NCBI RefSeq assembly: GCF_025960985.1
Contig: NZ_JAOQMX010000015.1
Location: 16,383-80,382, forward strand
DNA from: Flavobacterium psychraerolatum
GTDB lineage: Bacteria > Bacteroidota > Bacteroidia > Flavobacteriales > Flavobacteriaceae
DNA length: 64,000 bases
Direction of reading: 5' to 3'
This document shows, one piece after another, positions 1-9,735 of the stretch; the first letter of the stretch is position 1; every line of letters begins with the position of its first letter. The notes below the pieces were generated by a model that was given only the letters and a program-made list of their open reading frames with translations, had not been told where the DNA came from and did no database searches. The translations under genes and the position numbers were made by a program.

Positions 1-1
1 T

Positions 2-112
2 GAGCTTTTAGAATTAAAAATTTATAAATCAAGTTTAATTCTTTCTGAAAATTTATCAAAGCATGATAAGGTTTTAACAAAAATATATTCTCCCCCTCCA
101 GATTTAGCATAA
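2..112 (+). CDS. C-terminal end of an unidentified gene (partial)
   Basis: Frame 2 is open from the window edge to a TAA at 110-112 and would encode the last 36 residues of a protein, ending in YSPPPDLA. The other two plus frames have early stops here. The tail is short and matches no family I recognise, so this rests only on frame openness and on the 81-base gap before the next start. It could be chance. Confidence 0.35.
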   Translation, partial: ELLELKIYKSSLILSENLSKHDKVLTKIYSPPPDLA

Positions 113-193
113 TACATTTCGTTTTTTAAGTTTAAAATGTCAGTAGTTTTTTATTACGCAGTCATTTTTGTTACTAATTATTATACTAGTATT

Positions 194-1852
194 ATGTCAA
201 AAAAAATTAATCTTTTTGCCAACCTTAAGACAGATTTTGCTTCAGGTTTGGTAGTGTTTTTAGTTGCTTTACCCTTATGTTTAGGTATTGCAATGGCTTC
301 AGGGGCTCCACTGTTTTCTGGAATTATATCGGGTATTATAGGTGGACTTGTGGTTGGATACTTAAGCCAGTCACATATTAGTGTTTCTGGTCCTGCAGCG
401 GGGTTGACGGCGATAATACTTACGGCAATCACCGATTTTGGTGCTTTCGATATCTTTTTAACCTCCGTTTTTATTGCTGGATTACTACAACTAGGTCTAG
501 GCTTTATCAAAGCGGGTAGTATTTCAAACTACTTTCCAACCAATGTAATTGAAGGAATGCTTGCAGGTATTGGTGTGATTATCATTTTAAAACAAATTCC
601 ACATGCCTTTGGTTATGATGCCGATTTTGAAGGTGACCAGTCGTTTGTTCAGGGAAATGGTGATAACTCGTTTTCATCTTTGTTTGAGATTTTAGGACAT
701 ATTCAAATCGGTGCAGTCCTTGTGACCGTAGTATCATTAGTTATTCTTATTTCATGGGATAGAGTTCCGTTTTTGAGAAAATTAAAACTTATTCCAGGTG
801 CATTGATCGCAGTACTTGCTGGAATCGCATTAAATGAATTCTTTATCTTAACAGGTAGTAATTTGGCAATTGCCAATACGCACTTAGTTTCGTTACCAGT
901 ACCAAAATCTTTTGATGATTTTAAAGAAATTATAGTTACTCCAAATTTTGCAGGAATTACAAATCCAAAGGTATGGATTACTGGAATAACCATTGCCATT
1001 GTTGCTTCAATCGAAACGTTATTGTGTATCGAGGCTGCTGATAGAATGGATGCGCAAAAAAGATATACCAATACCAATGTGGAGCTAAAGGCACAAGGAA
1101 TTGGTAATATGGTGAGTGCTCTTTTGGGTGGATTGCCTATGACATCGGTGGTAGTTCGTACTTCTGCTAATAACAATGCAGGTGCCAAGTCAAAAATGTC
1201 TGCCATTATTCATGGTGTTTTATTGTTGTTGAGTGTAGTTGCGATTCCGGTGTTGTTAAATAAAATTCCTTTGGCTACGTTGGCAACAATCTTAATTTTG
1301 GTAGGGTATAAGTTGGCTAAGCCAGCTACTTTTATTCATTTTTGGCACAAAGGGAAGTATCAGTTCATACCGTTTATAGCAACACTTGTAGCTGTAGTGG
1401 CTACCGATTTGTTAAAAGGGGTGATGCTAGGAATGATTATTAGTATTATTTTCATCTTAAAAGGAAACTTGAAAAGAGCTTACAGTTTTAAGAAAGACGA
1501 ATATGTTGATGGTGACGTAATTCATATTGATTTGGCACAAGAAGTTTCGTTTCTCAACAAGGCTTCGATCAAAGCAACCCTAAATGCTATCCCGGAAAAC
1601 TCGCGTGTAATCATCAATGCACATGATACAGTTTATATAGCGCACGATATTTTGGATTTAATTAGCGAATTTAAAGAAATTCGAGCAAAAGAAGAAAATA
1701 TTAAAGTGAAATTGAAAGGCTTTAAAGAGGCTTATGATTTAGAAAATACTACAGAAAGTAACAATCATGTTACCTTTGAGCATTATTATGATGTAGCTAA
1801 GCGAAAACTAATCAAAAAAGAAACCGCAGAAACTACATTTGACGATAAATAA
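194..1852 (+). CDS. SulP family inorganic anion transporter with STAS domain
   Basis: This is an integral inner-membrane transporter of the SulP/SLC26 family, which moves sulfate, bicarbonate or related anions, usually with Na+ or H+. The N-terminal 400 or so residues are a run of hydrophobic helices with the family's GLVVFLVALPLCLGIAMASG and SVSGPAAGLTAI segments. The C-terminal 110 residues form a soluble STAS domain (from about VIHIDLAQEVSFLNK). The frame is open from 137, but ATG 194 begins the conserved MSKKINLFANLK N-terminus, giving 552 residues. A carbonic anhydrase gene follows 53 bases downstream, which favours bicarbonate as substrate; that is inference from context. Confidence 0.93.
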   Translation: MSKKINLFANLKTDFASGLVVFLVALPLCLGIAMASGAPLFSGIISGIIGGLVVGYLSQSHISVSGPAAGLTAIILTAITDFGAFDIFLTSVFIAGLLQLGLGFIKAGSISNYFPTNVIEGMLAGIGVIIILKQIPHAFGYDADFEGDQSFVQGNGDNSFSSLFEILGHIQIGAVLVTVVSLVILISWDRVPFLRKLKLIPGALIAVLAGIALNEFFILTGSNLAIANTHLVSLPVPKSFDDFKEIIVTPNFAGITNPKVWITGITIAIVASIETLLCIEAADRMDAQKRYTNTNVELKAQGIGNMVSALLGGLPMTSVVVRTSANNNAGAKSKMSAIIHGVLLLLSVVAIPVLLNKIPLATLATILILVGYKLAKPATFIHFWHKGKYQFIPFIATLVAVVATDLLKGVMLGMIISIIFILKGNLKRAYSFKKDEYVDGDVIHIDLAQEVSFLNKASIKATLNAIPENSRVIINAHDTVYIAHDILDLISEFKEIRAKEENIKVKLKGFKEAYDLENTTESNNHVTFEHYYDVAKRKLIKKETAETTFDDK

Positions 1853-1905
1853 TCGTTTTAATGAGTATCTTTAGAGTCCAGAAATAAAAGAAATAAATAA
1901 AAGAT

Positions 1906-2541
1906 ATGAAAGCATTTTATCAACAAATACTTGAAAATAATAAGCAATGGGTAGAATCAAAACTAGCCCTTGACGAAAACTATTTTGCCGATTTGGCAAA
2001 GGGCCAAAATCCACCTTTATTATGGATCGGATGCTCTGATAGTAGGGTGCCTGCAAATGAAATTATTGGTGCTAAACCAGGAGAGGTTTTTGTGCATCGT
2101 AATATTGCCAATATGGTGGTACACTCCGACATGAATATGTTGAGTGTACTTGATTATGCGGTAAACGTTTTGAAAGTCAAACATGTTATTGTGTGTGGAC
2201 ACTATGGTTGTGGAGGAGTTAAAGCTGCTATGGGAAATTCATCTATTGGTATTATTGATAACTGGATTCGTCATATTAAGGATGTATATCGTTTACATAA
2301 AGATTATTTGGATTCAATTGAGGACGAGACTACACGTTTCAATACTTTTGTAGAAATCAATGTAAAAGAGCAAGTTTTTGATTTGTCTAAAACTTCAATT
2401 GTTCAAGGTGCTTGGAAAAATGGTCAAGACTTAATGATCCACGGTTGGGTTTATGGATTGAATTCGGGGTATGTGACTGACTTAGAGGTTAATATTAGTT
2501 CGAATAGTGAGCTAGATGAAGTGTATCAATTAAAATTCTAA
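1906..2541 (+). CDS. Beta-class carbonic anhydrase
   Basis: Zinc enzyme interconverting CO2 and bicarbonate in the cytoplasm. The beta-class metal site is complete: Cys43 and Asp45 in CSDSR, then His99 and Cys102 in GHYGCGG. Its 211 residues are normal for the family. It lies 53 bases after the SulP transporter on the same strand and probably belongs to the same transcript, so imported bicarbonate can be equilibrated for carboxylases or pH control. A weak -7-like element TATCTTTA sits at 1866-1873, so some independent transcription is possible. A strong bidirectional terminator follows directly. Confidence 0.95.
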   Translation: MKAFYQQILENNKQWVESKLALDENYFADLAKGQNPPLLWIGCSDSRVPANEIIGAKPGEVFVHRNIANMVVHSDMNMLSVLDYAVNVLKVKHVIVCGHYGCGGVKAAMGNSSIGIIDNWIRHIKDVYRLHKDYLDSIEDETTRFNTFVEINVKEQVFDLSKTSIVQGAWKNGQDLMIHGWVYGLNSGYVTDLEVNISSNSELDEVYQLKF

Positions 2542-2576
2542 AAAAAATCGCCTTTCTAAAAGGCGATTTTTTTTTA
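2541..2576. terminator. Bidirectional terminator between carbonic anhydrase and LETM1-like genes
   Basis: A perfect hairpin with stem AATCGCCTTT/AAAGGCGATT and a 3-base loop is flanked by A and T runs on both sides. It sits between convergent genes and can end transcripts from either direction. The minus gene's stop codon lies inside the T run. Confidence 0.9.
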
Positions 2577-3776
2577 ATCATTATCTAAGTTTTCATTAAA
2601 TGCCGAGGGTAACATTTTGGGGATAAACTTAATAAGGATAGGAAGTAATAAGCTACCTCCAGGAAGTAAAAATATAGTTAAGGAAGGTATCGTTTTACAT
2701 ATATCCAACAATTGTTTTTTTACTTTTTTCTTTTCTTTTTCATCCAAATCTCTAGTGGTAGAATGTGCCAATAAAATCATTAGTTCCTTGCTTCCAGATA
2801 TTTCTTTAAATAATCTATTTTTGTTTCGAATTATTAATGTTTCAACATTTTTGGTTGTATGATCATAAAAATGTTTAACAGGATTGGAATAATTGAAATA
2901 CGGAATGTCATTTTTATAATGACTAATAAAGTTATCGGTATTCTTGATACTCTCTGTTACAAAATCTTCAGATAGAGCTAACTTTTCACCTAATTTATAC
3001 AAAAAATAAGATTCTTCATTTTCTATTTTTCCATCGCTCCATAGTGCCATTCCAGCCATATCCAATAAATAATATTTTTCTAAATCAGAACTTAGGTAGC
3101 TCATGTTTAATTCGTCAATATTTTGGATGTTAATAGTGCTGAATTTACTGTAACGTACAGAGGCTTCAAAAAGTTTTAGTAGTAAATCATCATATTTTGA
3201 TTTGTTAGTTTTTGTTTTTAGTGAAAGCGAAACCACACTAATTACAGCTTCTTCTATTTTTTTTAAATACTTTTCGGGTAAAGTGCCAAGAATTAAATAC
3301 TGGTGAAAAGCGAGAACATCGATAAACAATAATGCGTTGGTAACAATATGCGAAAAGTTTTTGCTCACCATATCAATATTAGTTTGAACGCGAGTGTCAA
3401 TTATTTTTTCTAAATTCAATGATGGAGCACCATGGGGAAGTACTTTTTTTAGAAAATTAAAGCCTTGAGGATTCATCGAATTGTAAAAATCTAATACTTT
3501 TACAATAAAAAGCTCTTGGTTACTGTCTAAGTAATGTTGTTGATAAGTAGCGTGTAATATGTTAAGTAATGCTACTTTTGGAACTTCATTTTGCACCAGA
3601 CCTTTCGTTTCGATTGGTGTTTCAGTTTCAAAGGAGATTACATGCCCGTATATAAATCCTGTCTTTCGAACTCTTTGATAAAAAGCATCCAAATCGTTAG
3701 TTAAAACGGTTGTAGAAGGCAATTGAATTGCAAAATATTTATCGATCCAGCCTGAAGCAGATGGGTTAATCATAAT
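2574..3776 (-). CDS. LETM1-related protein (Bacteroidota type)
   Basis: Protein of 400 residues. The C-terminus (TIFLLPGGSLLLPILIKFIPKMLPSAF) matches the LETM1-like domain of Bacteroidota proteins often labelled LETM1-related biofilm-associated. A central segment around LLDMAGMALWSDGKIENEE resembles a TerB-like helical region. I recognise no catalytic motif. In mitochondria LETM1 affects ion and proton exchange; the bacterial role is not established. The frame extends to 3794, but ATG 3776 gives the usual MINPSASGW start. It is monocistronic and convergent with the carbonic anhydrase gene. Confidence 0.75.
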   Translation of the reverse strand: MMINPSASGWIDKYFAIQLPSTTVLTNDLDAFYQRVRKTGFIYGHVISFETETPIETKGLVQNEVPKVALLNILHATYQQHYLDSNQELFIVKVLDFYNSMNPQGFNFLKKVLPHGAPSLNLEKIIDTRVQTNIDMVSKNFSHIVTNALLFIDVLAFHQYLILGTLPEKYLKKIEEAVISVVSLSLKTKTNKSKYDDLLLKLFEASVRYSKFSTINIQNIDELNMSYLSSDLEKYYLLDMAGMALWSDGKIENEESYFLYKLGEKLALSEDFVTESIKNTDNFISHYKNDIPYFNYSNPVKHFYDHTTKNVETLIIRNKNRLFKEISGSKELMILLAHSTTRDLDEKEKKKVKKQLLDICKTIPSLTIFLLPGGSLLLPILIKFIPKMLPSAFNENLDND

Positions 3777-3916
3777 GTTGTATTGAAGGTGCAAAGTTAG
3801 TTCTTTTTTGAACTTTTTGGAAGAGTTGAGATTAAATTTTGGTTAGTTTACTACGCATTGTTTAAAATGCTTACTTTAAATTTAATTTATTTCAAATACA
3901 ATATTATCCCAACTTT

Positions 3917-4021
3917 CTATTGTGTGTTAATTTTATACTTAAGACAAAAACGTTCAAAATATTTTCCAAAAAGTTCGGCAGGAATTTGACAGTTGTCTTT
4001 GTCAATTCCTAAGTATTGCAT
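3917..4021 (-). CDS. Possible 34-residue small ORF after the GT4 gene
   Basis: An ATG at 4021 (minus) opens a 34-codon frame beginning MQYLGIDKDNCQIPAELFGK. It is in the same frame as the upstream glycosyltransferase and follows that gene's TAA by six codons. The composition is protein-like (DKDNCQIPAELFGKYF) rather than random AT-rich translation, so it may be the decayed end of a longer gene or a small protein. There is no homology evidence. Confidence 0.25.
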   Translation of the reverse strand: MQYLGIDKDNCQIPAELFGKYFERFCLKYKINTQ

Positions 4022-4039
4022 GTATAACTTAAATCTAAG

Positions 4040-5113
4040 TTAGTATAAAATATCATTGTATACTTTTACATATTCTGAAGCTGTTTCAACCCAATCAAAG
4101 CTTTTTCCTTTTTCAATTATTTGAATTTTTTTATTAGGGTTGTTATCATAATCATTTAATCCTTCTAAAAGAATTGTTTTCATATACTCGCTATCAAAAT
4201 CTTCCCAATAATAGGCCGCATCACCTCCAACTTCAGGAAGCGAGGTTTTATTAGAAAGGAATATAGGTTTGCCAAAACTCATTGCTTCCACTGGGGGTAA
4301 TCCAAAACCTTCTCTCAGAGATGGAAAAAGAAAAGCGGTACAATTTTTTAAGTAAAATTGTTTTCCTACATCAGAAACCCTTCCTGTCAAAAAAACTTGA
4401 TTTTCTAATCCTTCACTAATAATGAGTGCTTTAATTACCTCTCCGTAATGTTTGTTATTATTACCTGAAATAATTAGATTGAAATCTTTTATGTTTTTTA
4501 TCATTTTTATGATAGATTCATAATTTTTTCTTTCAATAAAATCGCCTATAGTATATAAAAAAGGCTTGTCTACGGGAACATTTGGTATGTATGAACTTGT
4601 ATCCAGAAAACTAGAAATGGGATTACCATTATGTATTACATACTCAGGAACATTTGGTACTTTAAAAAATTCATGTGTTTGTTTTCTTGCATAATCAGAA
4701 ATGTAAGTGATTGCAGAAGCTTTATTTAGCTTTTCAATGAATAATTTATTGCAATTATGATTCATGTCAGAAGATATTTCTTCCATGAAATTAATGTCGT
4801 GAACTGTTAAAAGGTATTTTGTTTTGTATCTAGGTTCAATTTTAGTGTTTTGATTAACAGAATGCCACAAGTCATATTTGGAAAATGGTCTAAGGTTTTT
4901 ATACCTATGAAAACTCCTGTATTTATTGTATTCAAACTTGTTTCCAAATTCGTCTTTTAACTGTTTAATTTGTTCCGCATTAATATGTAATTCAAAATTT
5001 TCAAAATTAAGCATACTCAATCCCTTTATTAATTCATAGTTAAATGTGCCGAAACCAGTAGCAGGATTTTTTAAGTTATGAGTTTCTAAAAAAATTGATT
5101 TTTTTGAAGACAT
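4040..5113 (-). CDS. Glycosyltransferase family 4 protein
   Basis: A 357-residue GT-B fold enzyme that would transfer a sugar from a nucleotide-sugar to a growing surface glycan at the cytoplasmic face of the membrane. The C-terminal donor-binding half carries the GT4 E-x7-E motif (REGFGLPPVEA), preceded by LFPS and followed by GKPIFLS. The acceptor half has HSVNQNTKIEP and LLTVHDINFME. It is transcribed away from the ABC transporter gene across a 619-base spacer and forms the left edge of the polysaccharide region. Donor and acceptor cannot be read from the sequence. Confidence 0.88.
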   Translation of the reverse strand: MSSKKSIFLETHNLKNPATGFGTFNYELIKGLSMLNFENFELHINAEQIKQLKDEFGNKFEYNKYRSFHRYKNLRPFSKYDLWHSVNQNTKIEPRYKTKYLLTVHDINFMEEISSDMNHNCNKLFIEKLNKASAITYISDYARKQTHEFFKVPNVPEYVIHNGNPISSFLDTSSYIPNVPVDKPFLYTIGDFIERKNYESIIKMIKNIKDFNLIISGNNNKHYGEVIKALIISEGLENQVFLTGRVSDVGKQFYLKNCTAFLFPSLREGFGLPPVEAMSFGKPIFLSNKTSLPEVGGDAAYYWEDFDSEYMKTILLEGLNDYDNNPNKKIQIIEKGKSFDWVETASEYVKVYNDILY

Positions 5114-5668
5114 TAATTTGATTTTTGACGAAAATACAATAATATTTCGATGTTTATATTTTTTTACTTTTTATTGTTATTTAATTAAAATTTATTTCTC
5201 CTAATTTAAAAGATGATTATTAGCGGTAGTATCATTTAATTTAATAGAAAATTATTATATTAAAATTATGAGAAAAAATAGTAGTGCCAATTAGATTTTG
5301 TAATAAGTTGCATTTTTTTTAATTGGGCATTAGTTTAATTCTATAGCGTTTAATTAGTTTGTTACTCTATTAATGTTTAATTTTTTAATGGTTTCTTTAA
5401 ATTATTATTTTGACATGGGGAACGTGGTTGTTTTATAATAGACAAATTTAATCGTAAGCTATGTTGTTGATAAATATTTTCTTGGATATCTGCTTTTTGT
5501 TTCCTAGAGTTCAGAATTTAAAAGTATAACTTTTGTTATTATAATGAATGTTTTTGTGAAGTTTCTAATAATAATTTAAGCTGTTGAATTACTTGTGAAA
5601 CATAATGAAATAACACTCTTTACTATTTACGCTATTTTTTTTATTTAGTTTTAAAAGTATTTTAATTT
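5114..5668. other. Long AT-rich spacer between divergent polysaccharide genes
   Basis: About 550 bases of very AT-rich sequence with no open frame worth calling and no clear hairpin terminator. It separates the minus-strand GT4 gene from the ABC transporter promoter. I see no repeat or RNA signature in it. Confidence 0.5.
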
Positions 5669-5676
5669 TATCTTTG
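5669..5676 (+). promoter_or_regulatory. -7 element TATCTTTG of the ABC transporter gene
   Basis: Exact match to the Bacteroidota -7 consensus TAnnTTTG, 57 bases before the start at 5733. I see no canonical TTG -33 box at 19-21 bases. Confidence 0.6.
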
Positions 5677-5732
5677 TAAAAAATAAACTTAACATAAATA
5701 CATTAGTTAAGTTTACAATTTAATGACATTCA

Positions 5733-7562
5733 ATGAAAAACTTCAGACGCTTTTTTAAGTACATAATACCTCATAAAAAGAATTTTATTATTAGTATTAT
5801 ATTTAATGTTTTCTATGCATTATTTTCTGCTGTTTCTATGCTTTCCCTTTTTCCATTGATGAAAGTTTTATTTTCTGATGGTGAAAAGGTACATGTTAAG
5901 CCAATTTATACTGGGTTAAACCATATTAAACATTATTTAGAAGATTCTTTAAACTATTTTATTACTCATAACACCGAGACTAATGGGGCTTTGAGTACTT
6001 TAATTTGGATGGTAGTTTTTGTGCTTACTACTTTTTTATTGAAAAACCTTTTTAATTTTATTTCGATAGTTTATATGACCTATTTGAACAATGGAATTTT
6101 GAAAGATTTAAGAAATGATGTTTATCAAAAAGTAATTAGTTTGCCTGTTTCATTTTTCTCCAACGAAAGAAAAGGAGATTTGATATCCAGAATGACTGCT
6201 GATATTAATACCATTAAAGTCGCTTTTATGAGTGTTTTAATGATGGTGAGTGAGCCCTTGACCATTGTGTTTACGTTGGCTTCGATGCTTTTTATAAGTT
6301 GGAAATTGACAATTTTTGTGTTTTTGTTTTTGCCAATTTCAGGATTTTTAATTTCTAAGTTAAGTAAATCTGTAAAAAGTCAATCAGGAGATATTTTTTC
6401 CCTTGAGGGACATTTATTATCAGATATTGAAGAGACTTTAGGAGGGATTAAAGTAATTAAAAATTTCACCTCGGAGAATTTTTTTAAGCAACGTTACTAT
6501 AATTCTACCGAAGTTATTAATAATTTAAATAATAAGATGGGAGCTCGTATGAGTTTGGCAGGTCCTATGAGTGAGTTTTTGGGGATTTTTGTAATTTCTA
6601 TTTTATTAGTTTACGGAGGTTCTTTAGTATTAATAGATCATTCTATGAGTGGTAGTGCTTTTATTGCTTACATGGGATTGGCATATCAAATTTTAACACC
6701 TGCAAAATCGATTACTAAAGCCAATCAAGCATTAATGGGGGGGAATGCTGCTTATGAGCGTGTATCTTTCATTTTAGACGCTACGAATCCGTTGCAGGAT
6801 AATCCAGGAGCTAAAGAAATAACAGCATTTAATTCTGAAATAAAATTTACTAACGTATCTTTTAAGTACGATTCAGAATATGTTTTGAAAGATTTTAACC
6901 TTACAGTTCCAAAGGGTAAAAGAGTTGCATTAGTGGGTGAGTCAGGAAGTGGTAAATCTACTTTGGCTAATCTAGTAACTCGATTGTATGATGTAACTGA
7001 GGGAAGCATCACTTTTGATGGAGTGAATGTTAAGGATGTTACTGCAAATTCATTACGAAAACAAATGGGAATAGTGGCGCAGGATTCTATTTTGTTTAAT
7101 GATTCTATTGCCAATAATATTTCGTTAAGTATTGATGACCCTAAATTGGATGAAATTATCAGTGCTTCAAAAATAGCCAATGCACATAATTTTATATCTG
7201 AATTCCCAGAACAGTATAATAGTCCAGTAGGAGATGGAGGAGGGATGTTATCAGGAGGACAACGCCAACGTGTAGCGATTGCTAGAGCGGTAATGAAAAA
7301 TCCGCCTATTATGATTCTAGACGAAGCTACATCAGCTTTGGATACAGAATCTGAAAAGTTAGTGCAGGTTGGTCTAGAGAACATGATGGAGAACAGAACT
7401 TCTATTGTAATTGCACACCGTTTGTCAACTATACAAACTGCCGATTTGATTGTTGTTATGAGTAAAGGTAGAATTGTAGAGCAAGGTACACACGAACAAT
7501 TATTAAGCCTGAAAGGGAACTATGCTAATTTGGTTAGTTTACAATCTTTGGAGGTGAATTAG
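5733..7562 (+). CDS. ABC exporter, fused permease and ATPase (MsbA-like flippase)
   Basis: A 609-residue half-transporter that works as a homodimer in the inner membrane. Roughly the first 330 residues are six membrane helices with the exporter coupling segment FFSNERKGDLISRM. The nucleotide-binding domain is complete: Walker A GESGSGKST near residue 402, signature LSGGQRQ near 506, Walker B IMILDEATSALD, and the H-loop histidine in IVIAHRLSTI. Length and architecture fit the MsbA/lipid A flippase group. Lying at the head of a glycosyltransferase run, it probably flips lipid A-core or a lipid-linked glycan; the substrate is inferred. Confidence 0.9.
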   Translation: MKNFRRFFKYIIPHKKNFIISIIFNVFYALFSAVSMLSLFPLMKVLFSDGEKVHVKPIYTGLNHIKHYLEDSLNYFITHNTETNGALSTLIWMVVFVLTTFLLKNLFNFISIVYMTYLNNGILKDLRNDVYQKVISLPVSFFSNERKGDLISRMTADINTIKVAFMSVLMMVSEPLTIVFTLASMLFISWKLTIFVFLFLPISGFLISKLSKSVKSQSGDIFSLEGHLLSDIEETLGGIKVIKNFTSENFFKQRYYNSTEVINNLNNKMGARMSLAGPMSEFLGIFVISILLVYGGSLVLIDHSMSGSAFIAYMGLAYQILTPAKSITKANQALMGGNAAYERVSFILDATNPLQDNPGAKEITAFNSEIKFTNVSFKYDSEYVLKDFNLTVPKGKRVALVGESGSGKSTLANLVTRLYDVTEGSITFDGVNVKDVTANSLRKQMGIVAQDSILFNDSIANNISLSIDDPKLDEIISASKIANAHNFISEFPEQYNSPVGDGGGMLSGGQRQRVAIARAVMKNPPIMILDEATSALDTESEKLVQVGLENMMENRTSIVIAHRLSTIQTADLIVVMSKGRIVEQGTHEQLLSLKGNYANLVSLQSLEVN

Positions 7563-7640
7563 AACAAAGAATCTTGAGTTATTATCAAATAGTATAATTT
7601 TTGATATGATAAGAACTTTTAATTTATAAATATTTGAAAT

Positions 7641-8597
7641 ATGAAATTAAGAGATTTATTTGGTATTAAAAAAAAGGTCATTGTAGCAATTGAAGAAAAA
7701 GTTGAAGAAAAGGTTGAAGAATTAGAAGAAGTACCAACAGACCGAGAATACCAAATTGGGAAGTATAAATTATTACTTAAAGATTTCCATGTATTAGACT
7801 TGTATCAAAATACTTATCCGTTATATGATCAATTTCTGCCTGCATTTTGTAAAAATTTTAAAGGGTTAATTATTGATGTTGGAGCAAATATAGGTGACAC
7901 TGCAATTTCAATTTTTGCTCAAAATAATCATTCATTTATTGTAAGTGTAGAGCCAGATTTAGAATTTGTTAATAGCTGCATATCGAGTATAACTGATAAT
8001 GGTTTAGTCGATCGATCTTTGATCGTTAATAAATTTGTATCAACCAAAACCGGGAATTTTGTTGTTAAAAAGAACGAAAGCCTATCTACCGGTTCTATTG
8101 AAGAGTGTGAGACTGATGAAAATAAAATTAATAATACATTGTCATTTAGTGAGTTGATGGATTTAATTCCAAATGATAAAAAAAACAATTTTGATATTCT
8201 AAAAATAGATACAGATAGTTTTGATTGGGATATTATTCATTCTTTTGTTCAATATGTGAAAAAGGATGGTATTAAACCGCGTTTTGTTTTTTTTGAAATG
8301 CAAACCTTTATAAATAACAACGAAAGTAGTGATGAAGGAAGGGATGTTATTATCGAAAACTACAGAACTGCCTTAATTGAATTGAAAGAATTAGGGTACA
8401 TTAAATTTTGTTTGTTGGATAATTTTGGTACTTATTTTAAAACCACAGAATCGGTTGAGGAAATTATTGAACTTGCACATTATATAAGAAGATCTCAATT
8501 GTTTAATTCTCATAGTACTATTTATTATTTTGATGTTTTAGCCTATGCAGAAAATGAAATGGATTTTGTGAAAAACACATTAATAGAAATTTATTAA
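7641..8597 (+). CDS. FkbM-family methyltransferase-like protein
   Basis: Protein of 318 residues. After a charged N-terminus rich in EEKVEEK repeats, the core starts near residue 76 with the SAM-binding motif IIDVGANIGDTAISIF. Then come the acidic VSVEPD (ribose-binding position), ILKIDTDSFDWDII and FVFFEMQT, typical of FkbM methyltransferases that O-methylate sugars in polysaccharide loci. It is followed after one base by a GT4 gene, so the two are co-transcribed. Possible targets are a glycan sugar or a lipid-linked intermediate. Confidence 0.75.
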   Translation: MKLRDLFGIKKKVIVAIEEKVEEKVEELEEVPTDREYQIGKYKLLLKDFHVLDLYQNTYPLYDQFLPAFCKNFKGLIIDVGANIGDTAISIFAQNNHSFIVSVEPDLEFVNSCISSITDNGLVDRSLIVNKFVSTKTGNFVVKKNESLSTGSIEECETDENKINNTLSFSELMDLIPNDKKNNFDILKIDTDSFDWDIIHSFVQYVKKDGIKPRFVFFEMQTFINNNESSDEGRDVIIENYRTALIELKELGYIKFCLLDNFGTYFKTTESVEEIIELAHYIRRSQLFNSHSTIYYFDVLAYAENEMDFVKNTLIEIY

Positions 8598-8598
8598 G

Positions 8599-9735
8599 AT
8601 GAAAATTATTCTTGACCCTCAGGCCTTCAATATGCAAACTTACGGAGGTATCACAAGATATTATACCGAAATATTTAGTCGTCTTAAAGGAAAAAAAGGA
8701 CTATCTATTACATTGCCTATTCATCAATCAAATAATACTTATGTAGTTCATAGTGGTTTATTAGAAATTGAAAATAAAGAGATTGTAACAGCCACGTTGT
8801 TGAAGTGGTTGAATACAATAGGGATAAGCACCCGTTCGTTAAAAAGAAAAATTGAACAAAAAAAGTTGAAGAATCCTTTAGAGAGTTCCAATTTTGACTT
8901 ATTTATTCCAACCTATTATAATCCCTATTTTTTAGAATATATAGGGGAGACCCCTTTTGTTTTAACTGTCTATGATATGATTCACGAATTGTTTCCTCAG
9001 TATTTTATTGGCGAGCCTTTGAATGTTGTTATAAATAAAAAATTACTATTAGAAAAAGCTACTAAAATTATTGCAGTATCGAATAATACTAAAAAAGATA
9101 TTTTAGCGATATATCCAGAAATAGACGCATCAAAAATTGAAGTTATTTATCATGGTAGCTCTATTAAAGTTAATGAAAATATAAAAGTAATCTTGCCAAG
9201 TAATTATGTTTTATTTGTTGGCTCAAGAGATTATTACAAAAATTTTTATTTTTTGGTGGAGTCAATCTTAGATTTATTAAAAGAGGATTCTACATTGAAA
9301 ATCATTTGTGCAGGTGGAGGTAAGTTTAATGAAGAAGAGGTTGAATTTATAAAAAAGTTAGGACTTCAGGAACAAGTAGAGCAACGATATTTTGAAGAAG
9401 AACAACTGGGTTTATTTTATAAAAATGCCAAGTGTTTTGTTTTTCCATCAATGTATGAAGGTTTTGGCATTCCTGTTTTAGAATCGATGGCTTGTGGTTG
9501 CCCAATAGTTTTATCCAATGTTAGTTCTTTACCTGAAGTTGCAGGTGAAGCAGGAATTTATTTTGATCTATCTAGCAAAGAAGATTTAAAAGAAAAGATA
9601 GCTTTAGTTCTAAAGGATTCAAATTTTAGAAATGAATATATTTTAAAAGGCTTGGAACGCGTAAAACTATTTACGTGGGAAAAAGCAGCTTCACAATGTT
9701 TGGAATTATATAATAAAGCTATAAAAAATGACTAA
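8599..9735 (+). CDS. Glycosyltransferase family 4 protein
   Basis: A 378-residue GT-B glycosyltransferase. Its N-terminus MKIILDPQAFNMQTYGGITRYY is the acceptor-domain start of mannosyl- or rhamnosyl-type GT4 enzymes. The donor site has IYHGSSI, FVGSRDYYKNF and the E-x7-E motif in MYEGFGIPVLESMACGCPIV. The start lies one base after the methyltransferase stop, and its end overlaps the next gene by 8 bases, so the three are translationally linked. It probably adds a hexose to an O-antigen or LPS-core chain. Confidence 0.9.
   Translation: MKIILDPQAFNMQTYGGITRYYTEIFSRLKGKKGLSITLPIHQSNNTYVVHSGLLEIENKEIVTATLLKWLNTIGISTRSLKRKIEQKKLKNPLESSNFDLFIPTYYNPYFLEYIGETPFVLTVYDMIHELFPQYFIGEPLNVVINKKLLLEKATKIIAVSNNTKKDILAIYPEIDASKIEVIYHGSSIKVNENIKVILPSNYVLFVGSRDYYKNFYFLVESILDLLKEDSTLKIICAGGGKFNEEEVEFIKKLGLQEQVEQRYFEEEQLGLFYKNAKCFVFPSMYEGFGIPVLESMACGCPIVLSNVSSLPEVAGEAGIYFDLSSKEDLKEKIALVLKDSNFRNEYILKGLERVKLFTWEKAASQCLELYNKAIKND

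Noticed and set aside
703..1206. Minus-strand 167-codon open frame inside the SulP gene
   Set aside because: It is antisense to transmembrane coding sequence, has no motif, and the SulP protein is clearly the real product.
5114..5668. Origin-like or RNA-coding region in the long AT-rich spacer
   Set aside because: I see no DnaA-box cluster, hairpin series or conserved element; AT-richness alone is not evidence.
6752..7384. Minus-strand 210-codon open frame inside the ABC transporter gene
   Set aside because: It is antisense to the nucleotide-binding domain with all its motifs; its composition is that of a reverse-complement shadow.
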